Part shown: piece by piece, positions 1 through 6,460 of the stretch
Layout: the number at the start of each line of letters is the position of its first letter
Position numbering within the stretch: position 1 is the first letter of the stretch
Assembly (NCBI GenBank): GCA_028705905.1
Contig: JAQWCP010000057.1
Coordinates: forward strand, 1 to 7,939
Source of the DNA: Oscillospiraceae bacterium
GTDB lineage: Bacteria; Bacillota; Clostridia; Oscillospirales; Oscillospiraceae
Length of the DNA: 7,939 nt
Direction: 5' to 3'
Made by a program: the position numbers and the translations under genes
The notes under the pieces: model-generated
The model's input: the letters and a program-made list of their open reading frames with translations, nothing else
Told to the model about the DNA's origin: nothing
Databases searched by the model: none

Positions 1-906
1 CACCGTGCGGTCGATCTTACCGTCGTGGGCGAGGATGCGCTCGATCTCATCCCGGCTGTGATGAACCGTCTCCAGATGAAATCGGTCATTGTCGCCCACG
101 GCCAGCGCCTCGAAGATGGAGGCAAGGCCGCAGACCACATCATCCAGCGTCGGCTCCGGTTCACCGTAATCGCATTCCATTTGACGGCTCTCCAGATACT
201 CACGCCCTCCCAGGGCAAAGTAGCGCTCCATATTTTCACGGCTGAGCGTCTGATCGAACAGCTTCCGATCCCGGCACACTTGATTTTCCGGCGTGGTGTA
301 GGTGATATACTTTTGCCCCGGCTCCCACTTGACCTTGTAGCCAAACGCTTCCATGTACATCAGGAAATCCTCGCGGTCATAGCTGAGCTCCATCGCCCGC
401 TTGATATTTCGACGCAGACGCTTCTTCCACTCCGGAATCTCAAACGGATCGGCTTTTGTTTCTGTGATGGAGAGCTCATACCTTTGACAAAGCTGATTGC
501 TGAATTCTTTCACCTGTCGCATCTCCTGCGCCGATTGATGGAACTTCATGCCGGTTTCAAAATTTACCGAGTTCATGACAATGTGGTTGTGGATGTGCTT
601 GGTGTTCATGTGCGTCACCACCACGCATTGGTAGCCGGGGAAGAACGCAGCGAACTGCAAGCCGATCTCGTGAGCAGTTTCAAAGTCCAGGGGATCGTCG
701 GGAGAGAAAGCCTGCACGATATGGTAGTACCCACGGCCATCGGTTTTGCGGAATTGCTTTTTCACTGTTTCAAACTCATCCAACGCCGTCTGCGCCACAC
801 AGTTCACGCCGGTGATGAGTGCATCGGTAGTTTTCTCCCGGTTGGTCACATAGTCGAGGATGTCCTTCAGACCACGCGAGACGCCAATGAATTTAACGCT
901 TGCCAT
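1..906 (-). CDS. MOBP-type relaxase, N-terminal 302 residues (3' end outside window)
   Basis: Relaxases nick one strand at oriT, stay covalently bound to the 5' end through a tyrosine and lead it into the recipient. The frame is open from the ATG at 906 through base 1, giving 302 residues with no stop; the C-terminal part lies beyond the left edge. Seen: N-terminal 'ILDYVTN' (Y19 is the likely catalytic tyrosine), 'YYHIVQAFSP' at about 60-69, and the metal-binding histidine motif 'THMNTKHIHNHIV' at 98-110 (H99, H104, H106, H108). Together these fit the MobA/VirD2-like relaxase family of clostridial Tn1549-like elements; the exact subfamily is inferred. The start follows GGAGGTG by 11 nt. The first 40 bases overlap the 3' end of mobC, so the two are probably translationally coupled. 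Transcription runs away from the oriT at 1325-1370, so this gene would enter the recipient late, as is usual. Confidence 0.93.
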   Translation of the reverse strand, partial: MASVKFIGVSRGLKDILDYVTNREKTTDALITGVNCVAQTALDEFETVKKQFRKTDGRGYYHIVQAFSPDDPLDFETAHEIGLQFAAFFPGYQCVVVTHMNTKHIHNHIVMNSVNFETGMKFHQSAQEMRQVKEFSNQLCQRYELSITETKADPFEIPEWKKRLRRNIKRAMELSYDREDFLMYMEAFGYKVKWEPGQKYITYTTPENQVCRDRKLFDQTLSRENMERYFALGGREYLESRQMECDYGEPEPTLDDVVCGLASIFEALAVGDNDRFHLETVHHSRDEIERILAHDGKIDRTV

Positions 907-1175
907 GTTTTTTGATACACCTCCATGAACGGTTTGAAGTCCACGAATTCGATGCGGCCCTGCCGCGCCATGACCGTGAGCTGGTTGAGGTTGTTGCCCT
1001 GCCGACGCAGCTCCGTGGTGAGCTCGTCCAGTCCGTTGATGACGGTGACGTCCTTGTTCAGCGCGGCAGTTCGGATGAACTCGCTCTCGGACATTTTTGC
1101 TTTCGCGGCGTTCGTCCGTATTACATACTTTTCCCATGCGGCGACCCGCGCACGGATGAAATCTGTCTTTGCCAT
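867..1175 (-). CDS. mobC: MobC-like mobilization accessory protein
   Basis: This 102-residue protein would bind oriT DNA and help the relaxase form the relaxosome. Seen: a ribbon-helix-helix-like N-terminal half ('MSESEFIRTAAL' at 28-39 resembles the RHH helices) and the MobC-family C-terminal motif 'LRRQGNNLNQLTVMARQG' at 57-73. Length fits the family (about 100-130 residues). I chose the ATG at 1175 because GGAGG sits 6 nt upstream. A further in-frame ATG at 1196 has no such site and would add only seven residues. The gene lies directly upstream of the relaxase, overlaps it by 40 bp, and follows the candidate oriT, which is the standard order mobC-relaxase. Family assignment is secure; DNA-binding specificity is inferred. 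Confidence 0.9.
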   Translation of the reverse strand: MAKTDFIRARVAAWEKYVIRTNAAKAKMSESEFIRTAALNKDVTVINGLDELTTELRRQGNNLNQLTVMARQGRIEFVDFKPFMEVYQKTWQALNSLASRVV

Positions 1176-1202
1176 TTGTACCTCCATTCGTTTCAAAGGG
1201 GT

Positions 1203-1258
1203 GCGGGCCTTGCCCGCTTACTGCCGAAGTGGGCGGACGGGGCAATTGCCCCGATCCG
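1203..1258. repeat. Two inverted repeats between mobC and oriT
   Basis: GCGGGC (1203-1208) and GCCCGC (1212-1217) form a 6-bp stem with a 3-nt loop. Next to it, CGGGGCAATTGCCCCG (1238-1253) is a perfect 16-bp palindrome. It extends to about 12 bp per arm when CGGA (1234-1237) pairs with TCCG (1255-1258) past one bulged A. These lie in the 5' leader of the mobC transcript and beside oriT. They could be MobC or relaxase binding sites or RNA hairpins in the leader; the sequence does not decide. Confidence 0.6.
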
Positions 1259-1324
1259 TACCACAAAGGCGAAACTTGTCACACCCTAACGGGCGTAATT
1301 CTGTACTCCGCACCCTCTGCGTCT

Positions 1325-1370
1325 CCGCTGCCCGCACTGCGGGAAGCTGTGCGGGCAGCGGTTATCCTGC
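1325..1370 (+). other. Candidate oriT: 13-bp inverted repeat plus RP4-like nic site
   Basis: A perfect inverted repeat has arms CCGCTGCCCGCAC (1325-1337) and GTGCGGGCAGCGG (1349-1361), with an 11-nt loop. Eight nt beyond the right arm, TATCCTGC (1363-1370) matches the YATCCTG|Y nic consensus of MOBP/RP4-type relaxases, placing the nick between G1369 and C1370 on the + strand. Repeat-then-nic order and the roughly 8-nt spacing match RP4-type oriTs. It lies upstream of mobC and a MOBP-like relaxase, the expected partner. The 5' end generated would lead rightward, so HTH gene, cargo and right end enter first and the mob genes last. A competing inner hairpin, CCCGCA (1331-1336) with TGCGGG (1338-1343), is also possible. 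Confidence 0.78.
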
Positions 1371-1431
1371 TTCGCCTATCGTCCCTCGTTCCTCGTCCGA
1401 AACGGCCTCAATTCTGCCAGCATTATTCTCG

Positions 1432-1468
1432 GTGGGACTGGGACTCTCCGAGCGTTCCAAAGTCCCAC
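1432..1468. repeat. GGGACT direct and inverted repeats beside oriT
   Basis: GTGGGACT (1432-1439) is perfectly inverted as AGTCCCAC (1461-1468), and GGGACT is tandemly duplicated at 1434-1445. This gives three copies of a 6-bp unit about 65-100 bp from the proposed nick. The layout fits accessory-protein binding sites in an oriT. Function is inferred. Confidence 0.5.
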
Positions 1469-1512
1469 ACAGCGGCTCACAGGCGGTCACGGCAGGTGTT
1501 CTTTGCTCCGGC

Positions 1513-1896
1513 TTAGAACGGCAGTTCATCGCGACCCACCTCCTGTTCGGGAGTGCTTTTTCGTTTGATGTAGGCAGGCAGCTCCAGCACATGATAGTAG
1601 TTCGCGCCGTGCCACTTGCCGCCGTCGGGCGCGTCCTTGAAGTCCGGCGATATGGAGACGAGCCGCAGCTCCTCCAACGTGTGCGCCGCCTGTCGCGCGG
1701 AGCTGACCGCGCACCCAGCTTCGGATGCTATGGTAGACATGCGAAGATGCGAGAGATGATGCGCGTTCCCATGCCGACACAGACAGTTGTAGACCGCCAT
1801 CTGAATTGGCGTGAGACCAAACATGGTAATGCGGTTGTCGATGAGATAGAAGCCGTTTGGGTATTCGCGTTTGTCTTTGGTTTTCTTTTGCGTCAT
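1513..1896 (-). CDS. Small winged helix-turn-helix protein of the mob region
   Basis: A 127-residue protein with a winged-HTH core at about 27-83. 'GLTPIQMAVYNCLCRHG' forms the first helix; 'STIASEAGCAVSSARQAAHTLEELRLVSI' reads as helix-turn-recognition helix and the start of the wing. This resembles the DNA-binding domains of plasmid replication initiators and of small HTH proteins common beside mobC in clostridial elements. It is far shorter than a full initiator, so replication activity is not claimed. The tail (about 108-127) is charged and probably unstructured. The ATG at 1896 follows AAGGAGG with good spacing. The frame is open farther upstream, but that part crosses a terminator hairpin and has no better start. 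The gene is co-directional with mobC and separated from it by the 337-bp oriT region. A regulator of transfer genes or oriT-binding protein is inferred. Confidence 0.85.
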   Translation of the reverse strand: MTQKKTKDKREYPNGFYLIDNRITMFGLTPIQMAVYNCLCRHGNAHHLSHLRMSTIASEAGCAVSSARQAAHTLEELRLVSISPDFKDAPDGGKWHGANYYHVLELPAYIKRKSTPEQEVGRDELPF

Positions 1897-2007
1897 TTGT
1901 ATCCTCCTTGGTGTGATAATAAAGGTGGGGGCAGTATCTATTTTTCTTATGCGTTCAATGCGGCTTGTCCTTCTTTCACTTTTTTGATATGATAAGAATA
2001 GAAAAAT

Positions 2008-2029
2008 ACCGCGCCCCCGGCGGCGCGGT
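2008..2029 (-). terminator. Rho-independent terminator, leftward
   Basis: ACCGCGCC (2008-2015) and GGCGCGGT (2022-2029) form a perfect 8-bp GC-rich stem with a 6-nt loop. Read on the minus strand it is followed by ATTTTTC, a usable U tract. On the plus strand no T tract follows. It would stop leftward RNA starting right of 2030, before the HTH gene at 1896. No gene is visible for it to terminate, so it may end a short RNA or attenuate the HTH/mob transcript. Confidence 0.6.
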
Positions 2030-2041
2030 GCAGAAATAAAA

Positions 2042-2113
2042 GCCTTCCGCAGACAAGTCATGATGCCGGTATACGGCCAATACCGTTGCTGCATAGTGAT
2101 CTGTCGGAAAGCC
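2042..2113 (-). other. Structured stretch upstream of the leftward terminator
   Basis: Several complementary segments nest here: GACA (2052-2055) with TGTC (2102-2105), flanked by a bulged CCTT/GGAA-type extension, and an inner hairpin CGGTAT (2067-2072) with ATACCG (2080-2085). With the terminator at 2008-2029 this could be the body of a leftward leader or small RNA. I found no clear leftward promoter to the right and recognise no riboswitch class. Confidence 0.3.
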
Positions 2114-2159
2114 GAATGTCCGTCGGCGCAGTGCTGTGCCGTAACCGGATGGGGGATAA

Positions 2160-2189
2160 TTGCAGCCGGGTGAATTACCTCTCTATAAA
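2160..2189 (+). promoter_or_regulatory. Possible promoter for the membrane HTH gene
   Basis: TTGCAG (2160-2165), an 18-nt spacer and TATAAA (2184-2189) make a reasonable sigma-A-type promoter about 75 bp upstream of the GTG start at 2264. Each hexamer departs from consensus at one or two positions, so this is moderate evidence only. Confidence 0.4.
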
Positions 2190-2227
2190 AGAGTGGAAGA
2201 AAAACGCAAAAGCGGAAGGTGCTTTTC

Positions 2228-2249
2228 AAAAATATTTGAAATATTTTTT
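2228..2249. repeat. AT-rich inverted repeat just upstream of a ribosome binding site
   Basis: AAAAATATTT (2228-2237), one base, then AAATATTTTT (2239-2248) form a near-continuous palindrome ending in a T run and abutting the ribosome binding site at 2252-2258. It may be a protein-binding operator or a weak RNA hairpin limiting translation of the downstream gene. Confidence 0.45.
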
Positions 2250-2263
2250 GCGAGGTGAGAGGT

Positions 2264-3022
2264 GTGGCTTGGCAGAAGGGGGCAAAAAAAGAGATCGCGG
2301 AAGGCTGGAAGTGGATGAGACAGCAGAACCCCAACGCTGCCAAGGATGCGGAGGCTTGGGCAAAGGAAAACAAGGATGACATGAAGGAAGTCGACCGTAT
2401 CCTCTACCGCAGCGACGAGCGCTACTACGGTAAGACCTCCAAACTCCATGCCGAGGACGCGCACTCTATTGCCAGCGATAAGAAGCATATCGATACGGAC
2501 GCTCACCTGACACAGGCGGAGCGTGACTGCATCTACGATGACCACGCCTATATTCCAAACGAGTTTTACCGTGAGGGCACGGATGACGACGATATGGTTC
2601 GTCTGCCGGCAGAGCTTGCGAAGGGAATGGGAGACCTCACCGATCTCCAGCGGGAGGTCATCTTCCGAAATGTGATAAACGGTGAGTCCACCTCCATCAT
2701 CGCAAAAGAAAAGAATTGCTCCACTCGAAATATCCGCGATGTCCGCGCCCGCGCACTGAAGGTGCTGCGTATCGCGGCGACGAAGGGCAAGCCGGGAGAA
2801 GTCTATATCGATGCTGCCATCTATATCCTTTGGAGCATTCTGGTTATGGCGGCGATTGCCATCCTGCTTGCGCCGGACTCAGCCGAGCCATGGATGCGCA
2901 CGGCGGTATTCATTGCGCTGCCTATCGTTACCGTGGCCTCCGCCATCATGCTGATCTGGAAATCGTGGCGCTCCGACCGCATCCGCAGATACCTTTCATC
3001 GTTCAGAAAGAAAATAAGATAA
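2264..3022 (+). CDS. Sigma-70 region-4-like HTH protein with two C-terminal membrane segments
   Basis: A 252-residue protein in three parts. Residues 1-110 are hydrophilic, charged and Trp-containing, with no recognised domain. Residues about 124-169 ('LTDLQREVIFRNVINGES' through 'CSTRNIRDVRARALKVLR') have the sigma-70 region 4 / LuxR-like HTH pattern: 'L..LQREVI', then 'IA', then a basic recognition helix. Two hydrophobic segments follow at about 183-203 and 212-232, ending in a basic cytosolic tail. No region 2 is visible, so it is unlikely to be a complete sigma factor. A membrane-tethered DNA-binding regulator is inferred. GTG 2264 is preferred because GAGGTGA lies 5 nt upstream; an in-frame GTG at 2255 has no ribosome binding site. 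It diverges from the HTH/mob operon and is followed at once by a strong terminator. Confidence 0.82.
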   Translation: MAWQKGAKKEIAEGWKWMRQQNPNAAKDAEAWAKENKDDMKEVDRILYRSDERYYGKTSKLHAEDAHSIASDKKHIDTDAHLTQAERDCIYDDHAYIPNEFYREGTDDDDMVRLPAELAKGMGDLTDLQREVIFRNVINGESTSIIAKEKNCSTRNIRDVRARALKVLRIAATKGKPGEVYIDAAIYILWSILVMAAIAILLAPDSAEPWMRTAVFIALPIVTVASAIMLIWKSWRSDRIRRYLSSFRKKIR

Positions 3023-3027
3023 CAAAG

Positions 3028-3065
3028 CAGCAGCCCCTGCGGCACGATGGCCGCAGGGGCTGCTG
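3028..3065. terminator. Strong bidirectional terminator hairpin
   Basis: CAGCAGCCCCTGCGGC (3028-3043) and its exact complement (3050-3065) form a 16-bp perfect stem with a 6-nt loop, extendable by two A-T pairs. It begins 5 bp after the stop at 3022 and lies 25 bp beyond the 3' end of the leftward SLH remnant. T-rich sequence follows on both strands (TTCCTATTTC on plus, CTTTGTTATC on minus), so it can serve both convergent units. It may also be the first terminator met by the betaine operon, which shows none of its own. Confidence 0.85.
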
Positions 3066-3090
3066 TTCCTATTTCACTTTGCGAAGAATG

Positions 3091-3246
3091 TTATTTCGCT
3101 ACGTTTTCGAAGAATCTCTGGAGGATGGCCGCGACCTGTGCACGGGTGGCGTCGCTGGCAGGCATGAGCTTGTTGCCGGAGCCCTGAATCAGTCCGGCGT
3201 TGATCGCCCAGACAAAAGCGGTTTCCGCGTAAGACGAAACGCTCTC
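3091..3246 (-). pseudogene. 3' remnant of an SLH-domain protein gene
   Basis: Read leftward from about 3246 to the TAA at 3091-3093, the frame gives 'VSSYAETAFVWAINAGLIQG' followed by 'SGNKLMPASDATRAQVAAIL' and 'QRFFENVAK'. This is the C-terminal part of an S-layer homology motif: W-A-x-x-A-G-L-I-x-G, then P-x-x-x-x-T-R-A-Q, then a terminal A-x-I-L-x-R-F helix. SLH domains anchor proteins to cell-wall polymers. Upstream of the motif the frame loses all SLH character ('CFCCYLIDCQY' type sequence) and runs into the 3' end of opuAA in another frame. No start codon or ribosome binding site is visible. A multi-SLH gene therefore appears to have lost its 5' part when the betaine cassette was joined here. 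The missing half is not elsewhere in the window. Confidence 0.75.
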
Positions 3247-3284
3247 GTATTGGCAATCGATCAAATAACAACAGAAGCATTCAT

Positions 3285-4466
3285 TCAGTTCAGAGACGAC
3301 AAAATACTTGCTTTTGTTACGATACCAAGCATCGTTCCGCTCTCATCGGTGACAGCGATTGGATAGGATGATTCTGTAACGATTGAGATAGCATCTGAAA
3401 TGAGCGTATCTTCCGCAACGGCGTTTATACCGGTCTGCAGCACTTGCGGTATTGTCTTGCCATCTTTTCGAGCCTGTATTGCTTCCCCAATAAACAGCAT
3501 TCCCTTGGGATGAAGCTCGTTATCCATCACGATAACAGAAGACAAGTTGTTCCTGCGCATTTCCAAAATGGCTCTGTCCATACTATCGCCAAGACGTACA
3601 ACGCATGATGGCGTGATCATGATATTACGGACTGTCAACACCTTGGTTTTATCCGCCGACTCTATAAAATCGCGTACATAGTCGTCTGCGGGATTCATGC
3701 TCAGTTCCTCGGGCGTGCCGATTTGTACGACCTTGCCGTCGCGCATAATACAAACGACGTCCCCCATTTTGAATGCCTCATCAATATCATGCGTTATGAA
3801 TACAACGGTTTTCTTGAGTTTCCTCTGGATTTGAAGAAGCTCGAACTGCATATCCCGACGCACTAAAGGATCCAACGCTGAAAAAGGCTCGTCCATTAGC
3901 AGGACTTCCGGATTGTTGACCAGCGCTCTGGCAATTCCGACGCGCTGGCGCATGCCGCCGGAGAGTTGTTCGCAGGACTGGTGTTCCCAGCCATTCAATC
4001 CCACCATGGAGATAAATTCTTCTGCTATTTTCTCGCGCTTACTTTGTGCCACCCCTTTTACTTCAAGGCCGTAGCTGACATTGCCGAGAACATCTCTGTG
4101 ACTCATCAGTCCAAAGGACTGAAACACCATGGAGATTTTGTTGCGGCGGTATTCAAGCAGCTCCTTTTTGTCCATTTCATGCACATTCCGCCCTTCAAAA
4201 ATGACTTTCCCGCTGGTGGGCGTGGTCAGCCTGTTGAAGCAGCGTACCGCGGTCGATTTTCCGGAGCCGGAAAGGCCGATAATCACAAAAATCTGTCCCT
4301 TGGGTATTTCCAGATTCACATCCCACAGTGCTACGGTGCATCCGGTCTTCTTATATACCGCTTCTTTCTCAGAGCCGTTTTTCATCATTTTTATGGCTTC
4401 AGATCGGTTGGGACCGTAGAGCTTCGTCACATGTTCCATTCTGAGTATGCTTTCATTTTGCTCCAT
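3285..4466 (-). CDS. opuAA: Glycine betaine/proline-type ABC transporter ATPase with CBS domains
   Basis: This subunit hydrolyses ATP on the cytoplasmic face to drive osmoprotectant import. Seen in the 393 residues: the ProV/OpuAA-type N-terminal insert ('GCTVALWDVNLEIPKGQ'), Walker A GLSGSGKST (64-72), Q-loop Q116, signature LSGGMRQR (168-175), Walker B VLLMDEP (188-194, catalytic E193) and H-loop H226. All key residues are intact. Residues about 278-393 are a tandem CBS region. In related OpuCA/OpuA proteins the CBS region senses ionic strength or binds c-di-AMP; that is family knowledge. The ATG at 4466 follows GGAGG with 8-nt spacing. An in-frame ATG at 4481 lies directly against an AGAAGG and would add five residues. 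It overlaps the permease gene by 14 bp, implying translational coupling. No terminator of its own is visible before the SLH remnant. OpuC-like naming is an alternative; substrate range is not readable. Confidence 0.94.
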   Translation of the reverse strand: MEQNESILRMEHVTKLYGPNRSEAIKMMKNGSEKEAVYKKTGCTVALWDVNLEIPKGQIFVIIGLSGSGKSTAVRCFNRLTTPTSGKVIFEGRNVHEMDKKELLEYRRNKISMVFQSFGLMSHRDVLGNVSYGLEVKGVAQSKREKIAEEFISMVGLNGWEHQSCEQLSGGMRQRVGIARALVNNPEVLLMDEPFSALDPLVRRDMQFELLQIQRKLKKTVVFITHDIDEAFKMGDVVCIMRDGKVVQIGTPEELSMNPADDYVRDFIESADKTKVLTVRNIMITPSCVVRLGDSMDRAILEMRRNNLSSVIVMDNELHPKGMLFIGEAIQARKDGKTIPQVLQTGINAVAEDTLISDAISIVTESSYPIAVTDESGTMLGIVTKASILSSLN

Positions 4467-5376
4467 TTTCCGGTCCTCCATCCTTCTTGTTTTTCGTGCT
4501 GTCTATTGGCTTTTCCGTGGATTTCCGTTTGTTCGGAACAACTCCCTGGGTCAGCCTGTCAAGCACGATTGCAAGAATCACGACACTGCTTCCGGCTACA
4601 AGACCGCGGCCAATCTCGATACGATTGACCGCATTGAGGACTTCCATACCAAGTCCGCGCACACCGATCATTGATGTGGTAACTACCATGGCCATGGCCA
4701 TCATAAGCGTTTGATTAACACCGGTCATGATAGTCGGCATTGCCTGCGGGATCTGCACCTTGCGCAGAAGCTGCCCTTTTGTTGAACCAAACGACTTAGC
4801 TGCTTCGACCACCTCTTTATCGACCTGCCGAATTCCGAGGCTGGTCAGGCGAATGACCGGAACGACCGCGTAAATCACGGTGGCGATAACACCGGAAGCA
4901 TTGCCCGTGCCAAACAAAAGCAGCGCCGGTATCAAATACACAAATACCGGCATGGTCTGCATGGTATCTAAAATAGGCCGAACGATCTTGTTCGCTTTCT
5001 CAGAATTTGAGATTAATATCCCAATAGGAATCCCTATCACAAGTGCGATAGCCACACTGGCCAATACTACTGACAGCGTTGTTCGCATCAAATTCCACAA
5101 ACCGACAGCGCCGATCAAAAAAATGAGCACAGCGTAAAGTATGCCGCTTTTCAGGCTTTTACGAATTCTCCATCCTGCCCAAAAAATCAGCAACAAGAAA
5201 ACCGGCCATGGTATATACATCAGGATCATCCCGATGAAGTTCACCAGTCCGTTCAAACCGCCTTTGATTACATCCAGCATGCCTTCCGCGCTTACTGCGA
5301 AAGAGCGCACAGCGTTATCAATTGCCGAAGTATCCAAATCAAAAATATCTGGAAAATTAAACAACCAATCCATCAA
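4453..5376 (-). CDS. opuAB: Glycine betaine/proline-type ABC transporter permease
   Basis: A 307-residue integral membrane protein forming the translocation path, homologous to ProW/OpuAB. Seen: an amphipathic N-terminus (1-40), hydrophobic segments at about 44-70, 79-95, 100-123, 140-178, 218-238 and 258-275, and the cytoplasmic coupling loop 'EAAKSFGSTKGQLLRKVQIP' at 191-210, the conserved EAA motif that docks onto the ATPase. The basic tail (283-307) is hydrophilic. The start at 5376 has a GGGGG-type ribosome binding site 6 nt upstream; a second ATG follows directly, so the start is uncertain by one residue. It lies 42 bp after the receptor gene and overlaps opuAA by 14 bp, the middle of a three-gene operon. 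It is not fused to the receptor domain, unlike BusAB of Lactococcus. Confidence 0.94.
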   Translation of the reverse strand: MMDWLFNFPDIFDLDTSAIDNAVRSFAVSAEGMLDVIKGGLNGLVNFIGMILMYIPWPVFLLLIFWAGWRIRKSLKSGILYAVLIFLIGAVGLWNLMRTTLSVVLASVAIALVIGIPIGILISNSEKANKIVRPILDTMQTMPVFVYLIPALLLFGTGNASGVIATVIYAVVPVIRLTSLGIRQVDKEVVEAAKSFGSTKGQLLRKVQIPQAMPTIMTGVNQTLMMAMAMVVTTSMIGVRGLGMEVLNAVNRIEIGRGLVAGSSVVILAIVLDRLTQGVVPNKRKSTEKPIDSTKNKKDGGPENGAK

Positions 5377-5418
5377 ATTCCCCCGTTTTTCAAAATATTA
5401 CTTTGAATGCCCGTGACT

Positions 5419-6390
5419 TTACAGCGCTTTCTCCAGTATGGCCGCCTGTTCCGTATCCAGCCACTGTCCAATTAGCTCCGGGTGTGCCTCCGAAAGCAGC
5501 CATTTTGCCGCTTTTTCATAATCTGCGCCCGTTTCATTCATATAGGCCAGCGCCTCACTGATGATTGCGGAGGTCATCTTAAATTTGCTTAGGAATTCAC
5601 AGTATACCGGGTTGGATTCCGCAAAATCATTGCTGACCGCAACCGTCACAGTGACAGGCGGACAAGCTCCATAGCCAGTCTGGTATTTCTCTGCGTTATA
5701 GGCCTCGTCCTCCAACAACACGAAGTCATATCTTCCAAGCAGCCAAGTCGGCTCCCAATAATATGCAACGATTGGTTCCTGCTTGTCCCACGCCGATGTC
5801 ATCGCCGCACTGAGAATAGCATCGCTGCCGCTTTCAAAATAGTTATAGTATGCATCAAGGCCGTAAAGCTCGACCTTTTTAGCCATGATCTCCGTGATCT
5901 CCCAACCGGTCACGCCGCCATAAATAATGCCCTTGGCAGAGTCCTCCGGATCCGGGAACAATTCAGCATATTCAGCCAGGTCCTGCACGGTTTTAAGCTC
6001 AGGATACTGATCAGCGATGTATTGGGGAATATAGAAGCCCTGATAGTTGTCGTCGAAGTTGATTCCCAACTCGGTAAATTTCTCTTCTTCCAGATCTGGC
6101 GCATAAGAGGGAATGTTGTTAGTCCATTCCTCCATGTGTATGTCCACTTCGCCCTTGATCAGCGCCTCATGAGAAATAGGTGTGGAGCCGGGAGTTTCCT
6201 GCCATGTATAACCGAATACTTCCTCCGCCACCAAACCGGCCAAAGCATTGTTCAGTTTGATGGAGTCCCATCCGACGTCGGCAAAAGAGATCGTCGTCTT
6301 TTCTTTTCCTCCATCACTGCTTGCGCCATTGCAGCCAACCAGAGTGAACAGAGACAGTAAAGCTAAAATGAATGCTATCGGTTTCTTCAT
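5419..6390 (-). CDS. opuAC: Betaine-type substrate-binding lipoprotein (OpuAC-like)
   Basis: The extracellular receptor that captures a quaternary-amine osmoprotectant and hands it to the permease. The 323 residues begin with a lipoprotein signal (basic 'MKK', hydrophobic core, lipobox LVGC with C20), followed by a Ser/Gly-rich linker. Mature sequence matches the OpuAC family: 'ISFADVGWDSIKLNNALAGL' (34-53), 'EVDIHMEEWTNN' (81-92), 'IYGGVTGWEITEIM' (156-169) and 'PIVAYYWEPTWLL' (206-218). W41, W89, W163, W212 and W216 are candidates for the aromatic cage that holds trimethylammonium groups. Glycine betaine is the likely ligand, but carnitine, choline or proline betaine cannot be excluded. The ATG at 6390 has AAGGAAGG upstream. 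It is first in the operon, under the promoter at 6496-6524. Receptor-permease-ATPase order is the reverse of B. subtilis opuA and E. coli proVWX. Confidence 0.95.
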   Translation of the reverse strand: MKKPIAFILALLSLFTLVGCNGASSDGGKEKTTISFADVGWDSIKLNNALAGLVAEEVFGYTWQETPGSTPISHEALIKGEVDIHMEEWTNNIPSYAPDLEEEKFTELGINFDDNYQGFYIPQYIADQYPELKTVQDLAEYAELFPDPEDSAKGIIYGGVTGWEITEIMAKKVELYGLDAYYNYFESGSDAILSAAMTSAWDKQEPIVAYYWEPTWLLGRYDFVLLEDEAYNAEKYQTGYGACPPVTVTVAVSNDFAESNPVYCEFLSKFKMTSAIISEALAYMNETGADYEKAAKWLLSEAHPELIGQWLDTEQAAILEKAL

Positions 6391-6460
6391 TGAAAAATAC
6401 CTTCCTTCCGTTTTTAGGATGTAGAATGATTGATGATCTGCATCCTCTTCTCAAAAGAAC

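Noticed and set aside
25..915. Long rightward open frame opposite the relaxase
   Set aside because: The minus strand over the same bases encodes an unmistakable relaxase with its histidine motif; the plus frame is its antisense shadow in GC-rich DNA.
925..1992. Rightward 355-codon open frame across mobC, oriT and the HTH gene
   Set aside because: It is antisense to two supported genes, crosses the oriT repeats, has no ribosome binding site and no family resemblance.
1897..2382. Upstream extension of the HTH gene to a start near 2382
   Set aside because: The extension would cross a terminator and run antisense to the start of the membrane HTH gene, and its translation is low-complexity. The ATG at 1896 has an AAGGAGG site.
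2264..3022. A complete sigma factor
   Set aside because: Only the region-4-like HTH is visible; region 2 (-10 recognition and core binding) is missing, and membrane segments follow.
3074..3280. Leftward 68-codon frame over the SLH remnant
   Set aside because: The frame is shifted relative to the one giving a clear SLH motif, and its translation is Arg/Cys-rich noise.
3966..4628. Rightward open frame opposite opuAA and opuAB
   Set aside because: It is antisense to two genes with intact Walker, signature and EAA motifs and resembles nothing known.
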